This document shows, one piece after another, positions 15,178 through 22,149 of a stretch of 53,624 bases of DNA. The notes under the pieces are model-generated. The model ran no database searches and had not been told where the DNA came from. It saw only the letters and a program-made list of their open reading frames with translations. This DNA comes from Sphaerisporangium perillae (GTDB taxonomy: Bacteria; Actinomycetota; Actinomycetes; Streptosporangiales; Streptosporangiaceae). The stretch is from contig NZ_JALLPO010000053.1 in NCBI RefSeq assembly GCF_023276435.1, forward strand, positions 1-53,624, written 5' to 3'. The translations under genes and the position numbers were made by a program. Each line of letters starts with the position of its first letter. Position 1 is the stretch's first letter.

Positions 15178-16761
15178 CTATTCGGGGAGCCTGATGGACA
15201 GCGCGTGGCGGAAGACGTTCCGCGGGTCGTAGCGCTTCTTGACCTGCTGGAGGCGGGGGTAGTTGTCCTTGTAGTACAGGGTGTGCCAGGGGACGCCGGA
15301 GGTGTTCAGCTCCGGGTCGGCCAGGTCGGCGTCGGGGTAGTTGATGTACGCGCCGTCGCTGAGCTCGTCCGGTCCCGGGACGCCGCCGCTGTGGGCGTAG
15401 ATGTCGCGGAACAGGTCCCTGATCAGGCCCACGTTCTGCTCGTCTTCGGCCTCGCTCGCCCAGGCGCCGAGGTAGGCGGCCTTGAGGATGGAGTCACGCT
15501 GCGCGGTGGCCGTGGCGTCGGGGGCGACGGTGTTGACCTGGCCGCCGTAGCCGACGAGCAGCACCTGGGCCGGGTTGTACACCTCGCCGGTGAAGTGCTT
15601 GTAGACGGCCGCGATCTGCGCGTCGCTGTAGCCCTTGCGCAGGTACGCCGCCTTGATCTTGAACCGGCGGACCCCCGGGTTGCCGGGGTCGCCGTAGCCG
15701 GGGTAGGACGCCGCGTACAGCCAGGGCTGGACCTCCTGGAACCGCATCGCCGGCTCCACGCCGACCCCGGCCGCGACCTCGTCGAGGAAGGCGGTCATCA
15801 GGGCCTCGGCGCCGGGCAGCCCGTCGTCGATGAGCGCGCCGACCATCAGCCCCGGCTGCGTCGAATTGTGCGTGCCGTGGAAGTACGGGAAGAGGTCGGC
15901 CTGCGGCGTGCCGGCGGTGCTGTTGTTCTCGCACCAGGTGCCGAAGTTGCGCAGCAGCGTGGTGAAGGCCTCCTCGGTCATCCCCTCCCACGACCAGATG
16001 GCGAGGCCGCTGCGGGTGGCGGCCGGCGCCTTGGGCAGCAGCTCGGCCGGGTTGGAGGAGACCGCGTCCGGGCTGCGCATCCAGTAGCGCGTCACCACGC
16101 CGAAGTTGCCCCCGCCGCCGCCGGTGTGCGCCCACCACAGGTCGCGGTGCGGGTCGCCGGGCTCGCGGGTGGCCACGACGGCGCGCGCCCGCCCGTCCTC
16201 GCCGACGACCACGACCTCCACGGCGTACAGGTAGTCGACGACCGCGCCGAGGCTGCGCGACAGCGGGCCGAAGCCGCCGCCGGCGAAGTGCCCGCCCACG
16301 CCCACCTCGGGGCACATGCCGGCGGGGACGGTCACGCCCCATCCCTTGAACAGCACGCGGAAGACGTGACCCAGGGTCGCGCCGGCCTCGATGGCGAAGG
16401 CTCGGCGGCCGCTGTCGTAGTAGACGGCGGTCATCTCCGAGATGTCCAGCAGGACCTTCACCTCGGCGTTGGCGACGAAGTTCTCCAGGCCGTGGCCGCC
16501 GCTGCGCACGGCGATGCGCTTCCCGGCCGCCACCGCCTCGTCGACCGCGGCCACGACGTGCTCGGTCCTGGTCACCACGCGCACGTAGTCGGGGCTGCCG
16601 ACGAACCGGTGGTTGGTGCCGCGCAGCATGCTGTCGTAGCGCGGGTCGTCACGGGTGATGGTCGACGGCCCGAACTCGGGGATGTACCGCTCATCGGCCG
16701 GGCCGGAGGGAACGGCGGCGACGGCTCCGTTGGGATGGCCGTGGCTCTGTACATCGGTCAT
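15178..16761 (-). CDS. Bicovalent FAD oxidase, berberine-bridge-enzyme type
   Basis: 527 aa, ATG 16761 behind GGAGG. Both flavin attachment sites are visible: RSGGHG (His90, 8-alpha link) and GMCPEVGVGGH (Cys150, 6-S link), so the FAD should be held by two bonds as in AknOx and related secondary-metabolite oxidases. Later come LWWAHTGGGGGNFGVVTRYW, GGQVNTV and the BBE carboxy end YYKDNYPRLQQVKKRYDPRNVFRHALSIRLP. No signal peptide. Such enzymes carry out high-potential oxidations of sugars or polycyclic substrates. First gene of a minus-strand run with P450, RibD-like and LLM genes; two 16-bp elements lie upstream in the region shared with the binding-protein-like gene. Confidence 0.9.
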   Translation of the reverse strand: MTDVQSHGHPNGAVAAVPSGPADERYIPEFGPSTITRDDPRYDSMLRGTNHRFVGSPDYVRVVTRTEHVVAAVDEAVAAGKRIAVRSGGHGLENFVANAEVKVLLDISEMTAVYYDSGRRAFAIEAGATLGHVFRVLFKGWGVTVPAGMCPEVGVGGHFAGGGFGPLSRSLGAVVDYLYAVEVVVVGEDGRARAVVATREPGDPHRDLWWAHTGGGGGNFGVVTRYWMRSPDAVSSNPAELLPKAPAATRSGLAIWSWEGMTEEAFTTLLRNFGTWCENNSTAGTPQADLFPYFHGTHNSTQPGLMVGALIDDGLPGAEALMTAFLDEVAAGVGVEPAMRFQEVQPWLYAASYPGYGDPGNPGVRRFKIKAAYLRKGYSDAQIAAVYKHFTGEVYNPAQVLLVGYGGQVNTVAPDATATAQRDSILKAAYLGAWASEAEDEQNVGLIRDLFRDIYAHSGGVPGPDELSDGAYINYPDADLADPELNTSGVPWHTLYYKDNYPRLQQVKKRYDPRNVFRHALSIRLPE

Positions 16762-16862
16762 GTTCGTTCCTCCACTGGCGGCCGGGCGGCGTCCACGCCA
16801 CCGCCGCGCCGGTCATGGTCGGCTCGGCTCCTCCCAAGCGTGCCGTCGCGGAGAATCCGGCT

Positions 16863-16878
16863 GCATCTTTGGATGTGC
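16863..16878 (+). promoter_or_regulatory. 16-bp cluster element, copy 4
   Basis: GCATCTTTGGATGTGC. 101 nt upstream of the minus-strand BBE oxidase start and 178 nt upstream of the plus-strand gene at 17057. Confidence 0.6.
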
Positions 16879-16897
16879 TCTTTCGCGGGAGAACACC

Positions 16898-16913
16898 GCA
16901 ACGGCGGAGATGC
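16898..16913 (-). promoter_or_regulatory. 16-bp cluster element, copy 5
   Basis: On the minus strand GCATCTCCGCCGTTGC, 12 of 16 matches to the copy at 20550. It is 35 nt from copy 4 and inverted relative to it, and 143 nt upstream of the plus-strand start at 17057. Confidence 0.6.
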
Positions 16914-17056
16914 GCAGAGGTGGGCGGTCTCGCAGCATGGGCATCGGGAAACCGATGTCTCCACCTCTCGCCGGCCTGGTCGCCACGCGTGAAGCGACCG
17001 GGCCGCTCAGGCTGCGCGGGCTTACCCGCCGTGATTCCCGACGAAAGGATGAGCAC

Positions 17057-18403
17057 GTGAGTGAGGCGGACCGCTCCGGAAGAATCGTCATCGACGCCCG
17101 GTTCTCCGGTTACACGTTTCCGAACTTCCTCGACCCGATCAAGCAGCGGGCCCGGGAGTTCGAGCAGGCGTACCCGCGCTACCGGATCGACGTGAGCAGC
17201 TCCTACTTCCAGGACCTGGCGCGGGACGTCGCGGACGCGACACAGCAGGGCCGCCCGCCGACCATCGCCTCGTACTACAGCGGCGCCACCCAGCTCGCCC
17301 GCGACACCCTCACCCGGGACGGGAAGCCGCTGTTCACCTCGGTCGAGAAGGCGATCGGCGGCCGCACGGAGATCCTCGGCCAGCCAGTCGTCCTCGACGA
17401 CGTCGTCGCCGCGGGCCGCCACTTCTACACCATCGACGGGTCCTTCTCGGCCATTCCGATGACCCTGTCCACGATGCACATGTACACCAACACCACGCTG
17501 CTCCGCGCCGCCGGGGTGACCGAGGTGCCGCGCACCTTCCAGGAGATCGAGGAGGCGTGCGCGGCGGTCGCCCGGCTGGAGAACGGGCCGTCCCACGCCA
17601 TCAGCTGGGCCAACGACGGCAAGTTCTTCCAGCAGGCCCTCGCCCATCAGGGCGGCCTGCTCACCGACAACGACAACGGCCGCACCGGCCGGGCCACGAC
17701 CGTCGACCTCACTTCCCCCGAGATGACGGCCTACGTCATGTGGTGGTACCGCCTGCACAGGGACGGCCACTACCTGCACACCGGAAAGCTGGAGGACTGG
17801 GCCGGCTCCTCGCGGGCCTTCGCCGACCAGCAGGTCGTCTTCCGGTTCAGCTCCTCGTTCGAGGCGCCGTACATGGTCAAGGCGGGCAGGGAGCGGGGCT
17901 TCGAGGTCGCGGTGACCCCGACGCCCTACAACGCGGACTTCCCCTTCGCCGGCAACTGGATCGGCGGCGACGGCATCTGGCTGCGCGACGGCCTGGACGA
18001 GGAGACCAGCGACGGCGCGCTCGCCTTCATGCAGTACCTCAACAACCCGCGCAACGCCGCCGAGTGGCACAAGGTGTACGGCTCGGCGCCGGTCACCAAC
18101 GCCGCCGCCGAGCTGCTGGAGCGGGAGGGCTGGTACGACGAGCACCCCTATCACCGGGTGGCCACCGACCAGCTGAACATGACGACCGGCGTCCCCGGCG
18201 CGCAGGCGGCGATGCTCGGCCACTTCGCCCAGATCCAGCACGCCATGATGTACGCCCTGGAGGACATCATGGCGCTCGGCGCCGACCCGGTCGAGCGCTT
18301 CGGCGAGGCGGCCGAGGAGGCGGAGAGGCTGCTCGGCGACTACGGCGCCCACTGCCTGGCGACCGGCCCGCGCCCCGCCCACTGCATGCTCATCGACAGC
18401 TGA
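17057..18403 (+). CDS. Solute-binding-protein fold (UgpB/family 1-like) without signal peptide
   Basis: 448 aa, GTG at 17057 behind AAAGGA with 7-nt spacing. The fold of ABC-transporter sugar/glycerol-phosphate-binding proteins is shown by IVIDARFSGYTFPNFLDPIKQRAREFEQAYPRYRIDV, FSAIPMTLSTMHMYTNTTLLRAAGVTEVPRTFQEIEEAC, NWIGGDGIWLR and ALAFMQYLNNPRNAAEWHKVYGSAPVTNAA. Families of this type are normally lipoproteins; here the reading frame starts directly at the first beta strand and there is no signal peptide, lipobox or neighbouring permease/ATPase gene. It should therefore be cytoplasmic. It is controlled from a region with two cluster elements, so a role in holding a pathway intermediate or the finished enediyne is an attractive guess, not shown. 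Confidence 0.8.
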   Translation: MSEADRSGRIVIDARFSGYTFPNFLDPIKQRAREFEQAYPRYRIDVSSSYFQDLARDVADATQQGRPPTIASYYSGATQLARDTLTRDGKPLFTSVEKAIGGRTEILGQPVVLDDVVAAGRHFYTIDGSFSAIPMTLSTMHMYTNTTLLRAAGVTEVPRTFQEIEEACAAVARLENGPSHAISWANDGKFFQQALAHQGGLLTDNDNGRTGRATTVDLTSPEMTAYVMWWYRLHRDGHYLHTGKLEDWAGSSRAFADQQVVFRFSSSFEAPYMVKAGRERGFEVAVTPTPYNADFPFAGNWIGGDGIWLRDGLDEETSDGALAFMQYLNNPRNAAEWHKVYGSAPVTNAAAELLEREGWYDEHPYHRVATDQLNMTTGVPGAQAAMLGHFAQIQHAMMYALEDIMALGADPVERFGEAAEEAERLLGDYGAHCLATGPRPAHCMLIDS

Positions 18404-18417
18404 CCCGGCTCGCGGCG

Positions 18418-18457
18418 CGAACGGCCGGCGGTCCCGCACGGGCCCGCCGGCCGTTCG
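18418..18457 (+). terminator. Terminator after the binding-protein-like gene
   Basis: Arms CGAACGGCCGGCGG (18418-18431) and CCGCCGGCCGTTCG (18444-18457) pair perfectly, starting 14 nt past the stop codon. Confidence 0.75.
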
Positions 18458-18572
18458 CCGTGCCGGGGTTCGTCAGATCGTCCCGCGGCCGGGCATGCGG
18501 AAGCCGGGCGGCCGTCGGGGTCTCCCCCGCCCGCCGCCCGGCTCGGTCGCTCCTACGGGACGGTTCCGGCGC

Positions 18573-19310
18573 TCAGGCGCGCACCCGCTCGGCACGCCGG
18601 CCGGGCAGGCCGACGTCCCGGCCCTCGGTGTGGTACAGCCACCACTGCACCAGGATCAGGTTGAAGATCCAGCCGGTCCAGCGGGCGGCCTCCAGCATGT
18701 AGGTGAACCCGACCTCGAACGGCATCCGCATCAGCACGTTGACGATCAGCACGCCCCAGATGTTGTTCATGATGATGGCGAAGCTGTACAGCATGAAGCG
18801 GCGGTGCAGGTCATACCGGCGCTTACGGGCGTACACGACCGCCGTCACGGTGAACACGATCCAGAGCGTGGTGGCCGCGCTGACGCCGATCTGCCCGACC
18901 GCCGGGGCGAACCGCACGAGGATCAGGCCGATGATCCCGCCGACCACGGCCCCGAGCACGTAGACCCTGCCGCTGGCCCGGTGGATCGCCGGGTGCCGCT
19001 TGCGCAGCCACGGCCACACCTGGAAGCAGGCGGCCACGATGGCCAGCGTGCCGGCCACCATGTGCACCACGAGCAGCGGGTAGTACGCCGGGAACCCGTC
19101 GTGCGGGGGCACCGGCGCCTTGCTCTCCGGGACGTACGGCGAGACCTGGTAGACCAGGTAGATCGCGACGATCGCCATCAGTGGGATGATCCACGGCCGG
19201 CGCCACCACGATTTGGGCGTGCGGGAAGTGACGGCCGGTGCCTGCGGGCGGCCGGCCGGAGGGTCGGCCAACCCCGTGGGGACGCCGGCCTTGTCCGTAT
19301 CCAGTGTCAC
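18573..19310 (-). CDS. DUF2306-family membrane protein
   Basis: 245 aa, GTG at 19310 with AGGAGG 9 nt upstream. After a Pro-rich cytoplasmic start there are about seven membrane segments: WIIPLMAIVAIYLVYQV, LLVVHMVAGTLAIVAACFQVW, VYVLGAVVGGIIGLILV, TLWIVFTVTAVVYA, FMLYSFAIIMNNIWGVLIVNVL and the last WIFNLILVQWWLY. Conserved histidines occur in helices and loops (VVHMVAG, RHPAIHRASGRVY, DLHRRFMLYS), the hallmark of DUF2306 and related heme/haem-like cytochrome-type membrane proteins. Function unknown. It follows the DUF2855 gene by 84 nt on the same strand and is likely co-transcribed. Confidence 0.8.
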   Translation of the reverse strand: MTLDTDKAGVPTGLADPPAGRPQAPAVTSRTPKSWWRRPWIIPLMAIVAIYLVYQVSPYVPESKAPVPPHDGFPAYYPLLVVHMVAGTLAIVAACFQVWPWLRKRHPAIHRASGRVYVLGAVVGGIIGLILVRFAPAVGQIGVSAATTLWIVFTVTAVVYARKRRYDLHRRFMLYSFAIIMNNIWGVLIVNVLMRMPFEVGFTYMLEAARWTGWIFNLILVQWWLYHTEGRDVGLPGRRAERVRA

Positions 19311-19394
19311 GGTTGATTTCCTCCTGCTGACGAGGCCCGGCATCGAGCCGCTGCGGTTCTCCCCCGATGTGGCCCCCCTGGTGCCGGATGGCCC

Positions 19395-20471
19395 TCAGGG
19401 ACGAAGGACGTAGCTCACGTCCGGGGGCTGCTTTCCGGCGAGCACGTCACCGAAGACGTCGACGATGGCCTCGGGCCCCTGCGCGTGCTCGATGGTCAGC
19501 CACGACGTCGTGCTCGCAAGGAACCGGCGCTCGGACCTGGCGTACCGGGCGTAGTAGTTCTCCGGGCCCTCCTCCTCCGCGACCTGCCACTCGACCGCGG
19601 GGGTGAAGAACACCTCCGCAGCGGGACCGCGAAGGCCGGGCGGCGGCGGCACCTGCGCCCCGGGATGGGTGAAGCCGATCAGCGTGGTGTTGACCAGCTT
19701 GTCCGCGAAACGCTCGGCGACCGCGAGCCGCCAGGTGGCCTCGCCGGTGAGGTCGACGAAGACGGCCGGCTCGGTGACCGGCGCCGACGCCAGATCCTCG
19801 TACGAGACGACCGTGTCGTACAGGCCGAGACCGCCCACGAACGCGGCGTTGCGCTCGGAGGTGATCCCGATGGCCGACAGGCCGAGGCCGCGTGCGGCCG
19901 CCTCCTCGACCAGCCCGATCGCCACCTTGCTGGAGGCACTGGTGATCAGGACCGACCGCGCGCCCAGCCCGGCCTGCCGCGCCAGCATGTCGGCGAGGTT
20001 GTAGGCCGCCGGATAGACGGGGTGGATGAGGGCGCGGCGGTCGTCCAGCGCGTCGGGCTCCTCGGCACGCTCGAAGTGCCAGTACCACGGGTGCAGGAAG
20101 TGACGCTGCGGCGTGGTGTCGGCGAACCCACGTGGCGTGACCTGCGGCGCCACGACATGGTGGGTGGACATCGGCAGGTAGCCGAAGTAGCGCGTGCCCA
20201 CGCCGATCTCCGGATGGCGCGACTCCTCCACCCTCGCATACCCCCAGACGGGCACGCGGCCGTATCCGTCGGGTCCCGGGAAAGCGTTCCAGAACGGGAT
20301 ATCGGAATCGCCGAAGCGCGCGTAGGTGGCGTTGTTGGCCGTGAGGCCGAATTTCTCCACCGCGAGCCGCACCTCGCCCGGCTGCAGGCGAGGAGAGGAC
20401 GCGCCCCGGATCTCGCTCACGGTCAGATCGTCGCGTTGGAAGACCAGATCCCATCTGTCCGGCTGAGACAT
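19395..20471 (-). CDS. DUF2855-family (MDR-like) protein
   Basis: 358 aa, ATG 20471 behind AAGGAG. The sequence resembles a medium-chain dehydrogenase that has lost the zinc sites: VEKFGLTANNATYARFGD, the cofactor-side segment SVLITSASSKVAIGLVEEAAARG and GLGLYDTVVSYEDL. The GxGxxG dinucleotide motif is replaced by SASSKVA, which is normal for DUF2855. HFLHPWYWHFERA and TLIGFTHPGAQVPPP are further conserved blocks. No activity is established for the family to my knowledge; it may bind a nucleotide or an acyl group. A 16-bp cluster element lies 78 nt upstream, and it is divergent from the second acyltransferase. Confidence 0.8.
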   Translation of the reverse strand: MSQPDRWDLVFQRDDLTVSEIRGASSPRLQPGEVRLAVEKFGLTANNATYARFGDSDIPFWNAFPGPDGYGRVPVWGYARVEESRHPEIGVGTRYFGYLPMSTHHVVAPQVTPRGFADTTPQRHFLHPWYWHFERAEEPDALDDRRALIHPVYPAAYNLADMLARQAGLGARSVLITSASSKVAIGLVEEAAARGLGLSAIGITSERNAAFVGGLGLYDTVVSYEDLASAPVTEPAVFVDLTGEATWRLAVAERFADKLVNTTLIGFTHPGAQVPPPPGLRGPAAEVFFTPAVEWQVAEEEGPENYYARYARSERRFLASTTSWLTIEHAQGPEAIVDVFGDVLAGKQPPDVSYVLRP

Positions 20472-20549
20472 CGTCAACTCCTTCGTCGTCGCGCGGGTGA
20501 GTGACGTCGACTCACACCGCCACATCGTTCTCCCGCGCCTTCGCGCGCC

Positions 20550-20565
20550 GCATCTCCTGGATTGC
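20550..20565 (+). promoter_or_regulatory. 16-bp cluster element, copy 6 (closest to consensus)
   Basis: GCATCTCCTGGATTGC. 78 nt upstream of the minus-strand DUF2855 start and 174 nt upstream of the plus-strand acyltransferase start, nearly the same geometry as copy 2. A weaker second site, GCAATACGGAATATGT, is at 20603-20618. Confidence 0.75.
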
Positions 20566-20739
20566 GCGGCATTGGAGCGCGCGGGGGGAAACAGGCAACT
20601 CCGCAATACGGAATATGTGGGCCGGACCGCGGGACGCCACGCTTGTCGTACCGGCTCGTCCATGGTGGCCGCCCGACCGCCGTACGGAGCCATCGCCTGA
20701 TCGAGTCTCAGTGAGCCCGAACATCGAAAGGCACGTCAC

Positions 20740-21996
20740 ATGGTGGATTCGTCATCCGCACAAGTCGAGGCTCGTCCCGCCGTCGTGCGATCACAGCTCC
20801 CGTCGCTGACGGGAATGCGGTTCCTGGCCGCGATATGCGTCTTCTCCTTCCACGCCCTGTGCACGACGGTGTTCGCCGAGAAGACGTGGCAGATGATGCC
20901 CGTCCCCGGCACCGTCGCCTCGTATTTCTGGGAGGGCAACTGGGCCAGCGTCAGCTTCTTCTTCCTGCTGAGCGGCTTCGTCCTGACGTGGTCCATGCGC
21001 CCCGGTGACAGCACTTCGAAGTTCTGGCGGCGCCGCATCTTCAAGATCTGGCCCAACCACCTGCTCACCTTCGTCGCGGCGGCGCTGCTGTTCGGCGGGG
21101 TGTTCAAAATGGCGTTCAACGGCTGGAACGCCCTGCTCAACGTGACCCTGCTGCACTCGTTCTTCCCGCAGCTGGAGATCTGGACGTCCTACAACTCGGT
21201 CTCCTGGTCGCTGTCCAACGAGGCGCTCTTCTACCTCCTGTTCCCGTTCCTGATCCGCTACATCGGGCGCATCCGGCCCGAGCGGCTCTGGGCCTGGGCG
21301 GGCGTCGTGGTCGCGGCCATCTTCCTGGTCCCGCTCGTCGCCACCCTGCTGCCCGGCGCCGGCGGGCCATACCAGCCGTGGACGCAGTCGGCGCACCTGG
21401 AGTTCTGGTTCACCTCGAAGTTCCCGCCCGTGCGGCTGCTGGAGTTCGTCCTCGGCATCATCGCCGCCCGGATCGTCATCACGGGCCGGAAGGTGCCGCT
21501 CGGCCTCGGCGGCTCGGTCGCGCTGGCGGTCTTCGCCTACGTCGTGGCCCCGCACCTGCCGCTCACCTACCCGCAGGCGGCGGCCACGGTGGTCCCGCTG
21601 ACCCTCATCATCGCCAACGCGGCCATCGCCGACGTCAACAACAAGCCGAGCTGGACGGGCAGCCGGGTCATGGTGTGGCTCGGCGAGGTGTCCTTCGCCT
21701 TCTACATGTGCCACCTGCTCATCCTGGTCTTCGGCAGCCAGTTGCTGACCGGCGGCAAGAGCTACGGCACTCCGGCGGCCATCGGCATCATCGCGGTGCT
21801 CTTCCTCGCCTCACTGGCGGTGGCCGCCGCGATGTTCCACCTCGTCGAGAACCCCATCATGCGCCGCTTCGCCTCCTCCCGCCGCCGCACCTCGCACTCC
21901 CCGGCCCCCGTCCCAGCCGAATCCGGGACCTCCGCCCCCGCGCTCGCCGGAGCGGCGACGACGTCCGCGGCTCCGGAGAACTCCGCTACCCACTAG
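20740..21996 (+). CDS. Membrane acyltransferase, acyltransferase-3 family (paralogue 2)
   Basis: 418 aa. It aligns with 7683-8918 along its whole length: QLPSLTGMRFLAAICVFSFHALCT, SFFFLLSGFVLTWSM, WRRRIFKIWPNH, SVSWSLSNEALFYLLFPFLIRYIGRIRPERLW, KFPPVRLLEFVLGIIAARIVITGRKVPLGLGGS, FYMCHLLILVFG and LVENPIMRRFASSRR. About ten membrane helices. The carboxy tail is Pro/Ala-rich and differs. Probably transfers an acyl group onto a hydroxyl of the product or a sugar. Unlike paralogue 1 it has no TTA codon. A terminator follows. Confidence 0.87.
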   Translation: MVDSSSAQVEARPAVVRSQLPSLTGMRFLAAICVFSFHALCTTVFAEKTWQMMPVPGTVASYFWEGNWASVSFFFLLSGFVLTWSMRPGDSTSKFWRRRIFKIWPNHLLTFVAAALLFGGVFKMAFNGWNALLNVTLLHSFFPQLEIWTSYNSVSWSLSNEALFYLLFPFLIRYIGRIRPERLWAWAGVVVAAIFLVPLVATLLPGAGGPYQPWTQSAHLEFWFTSKFPPVRLLEFVLGIIAARIVITGRKVPLGLGGSVALAVFAYVVAPHLPLTYPQAAATVVPLTLIIANAAIADVNNKPSWTGSRVMVWLGEVSFAFYMCHLLILVFGSQLLTGGKSYGTPAAIGIIAVLFLASLAVAAAMFHLVENPIMRRFASSRRRTSHSPAPVPAESGTSAPALAGAATTSAAPENSATH

Positions 21997-22009
21997 CCCT
22001 CGGCTCCCC

Positions 22010-22047
22010 AAGGCCGTCGCCGCGCGCTCGACCGCGGCGACGGCCTT
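22010..22047 (+). terminator. Terminator of acyltransferase 2
   Basis: Arms AAGGCCGTCGCCGCG (22010-22024) and CGCGGCGACGGCCTT (22033-22047) pair perfectly around an 8-nt loop, 14 nt past the stop codon. Confidence 0.85.
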
Positions 22048-22115
22048 CCGAGATTCTGGTACCCGGCCACCGCCGAACCCAGGGAACCATCCGCGGAGCG
22101 CGCGGTGCCGGCAGG

Positions 22116-22147
22116 AGAAGGCGAGCCGGGTGGCCGGCTCGCCTTCT
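22116..22147 (-). terminator. Terminator of the secreted glycosidase gene
   Basis: Arms AGAAGGCGAGCCGG (22116-22129) and CCGGCTCGCCTTCT (22134-22147) pair perfectly around GTGG, ending 2 nt from the minus-strand stop codon at 22150. Confidence 0.8.
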
Positions 22148-22149
22148 GG

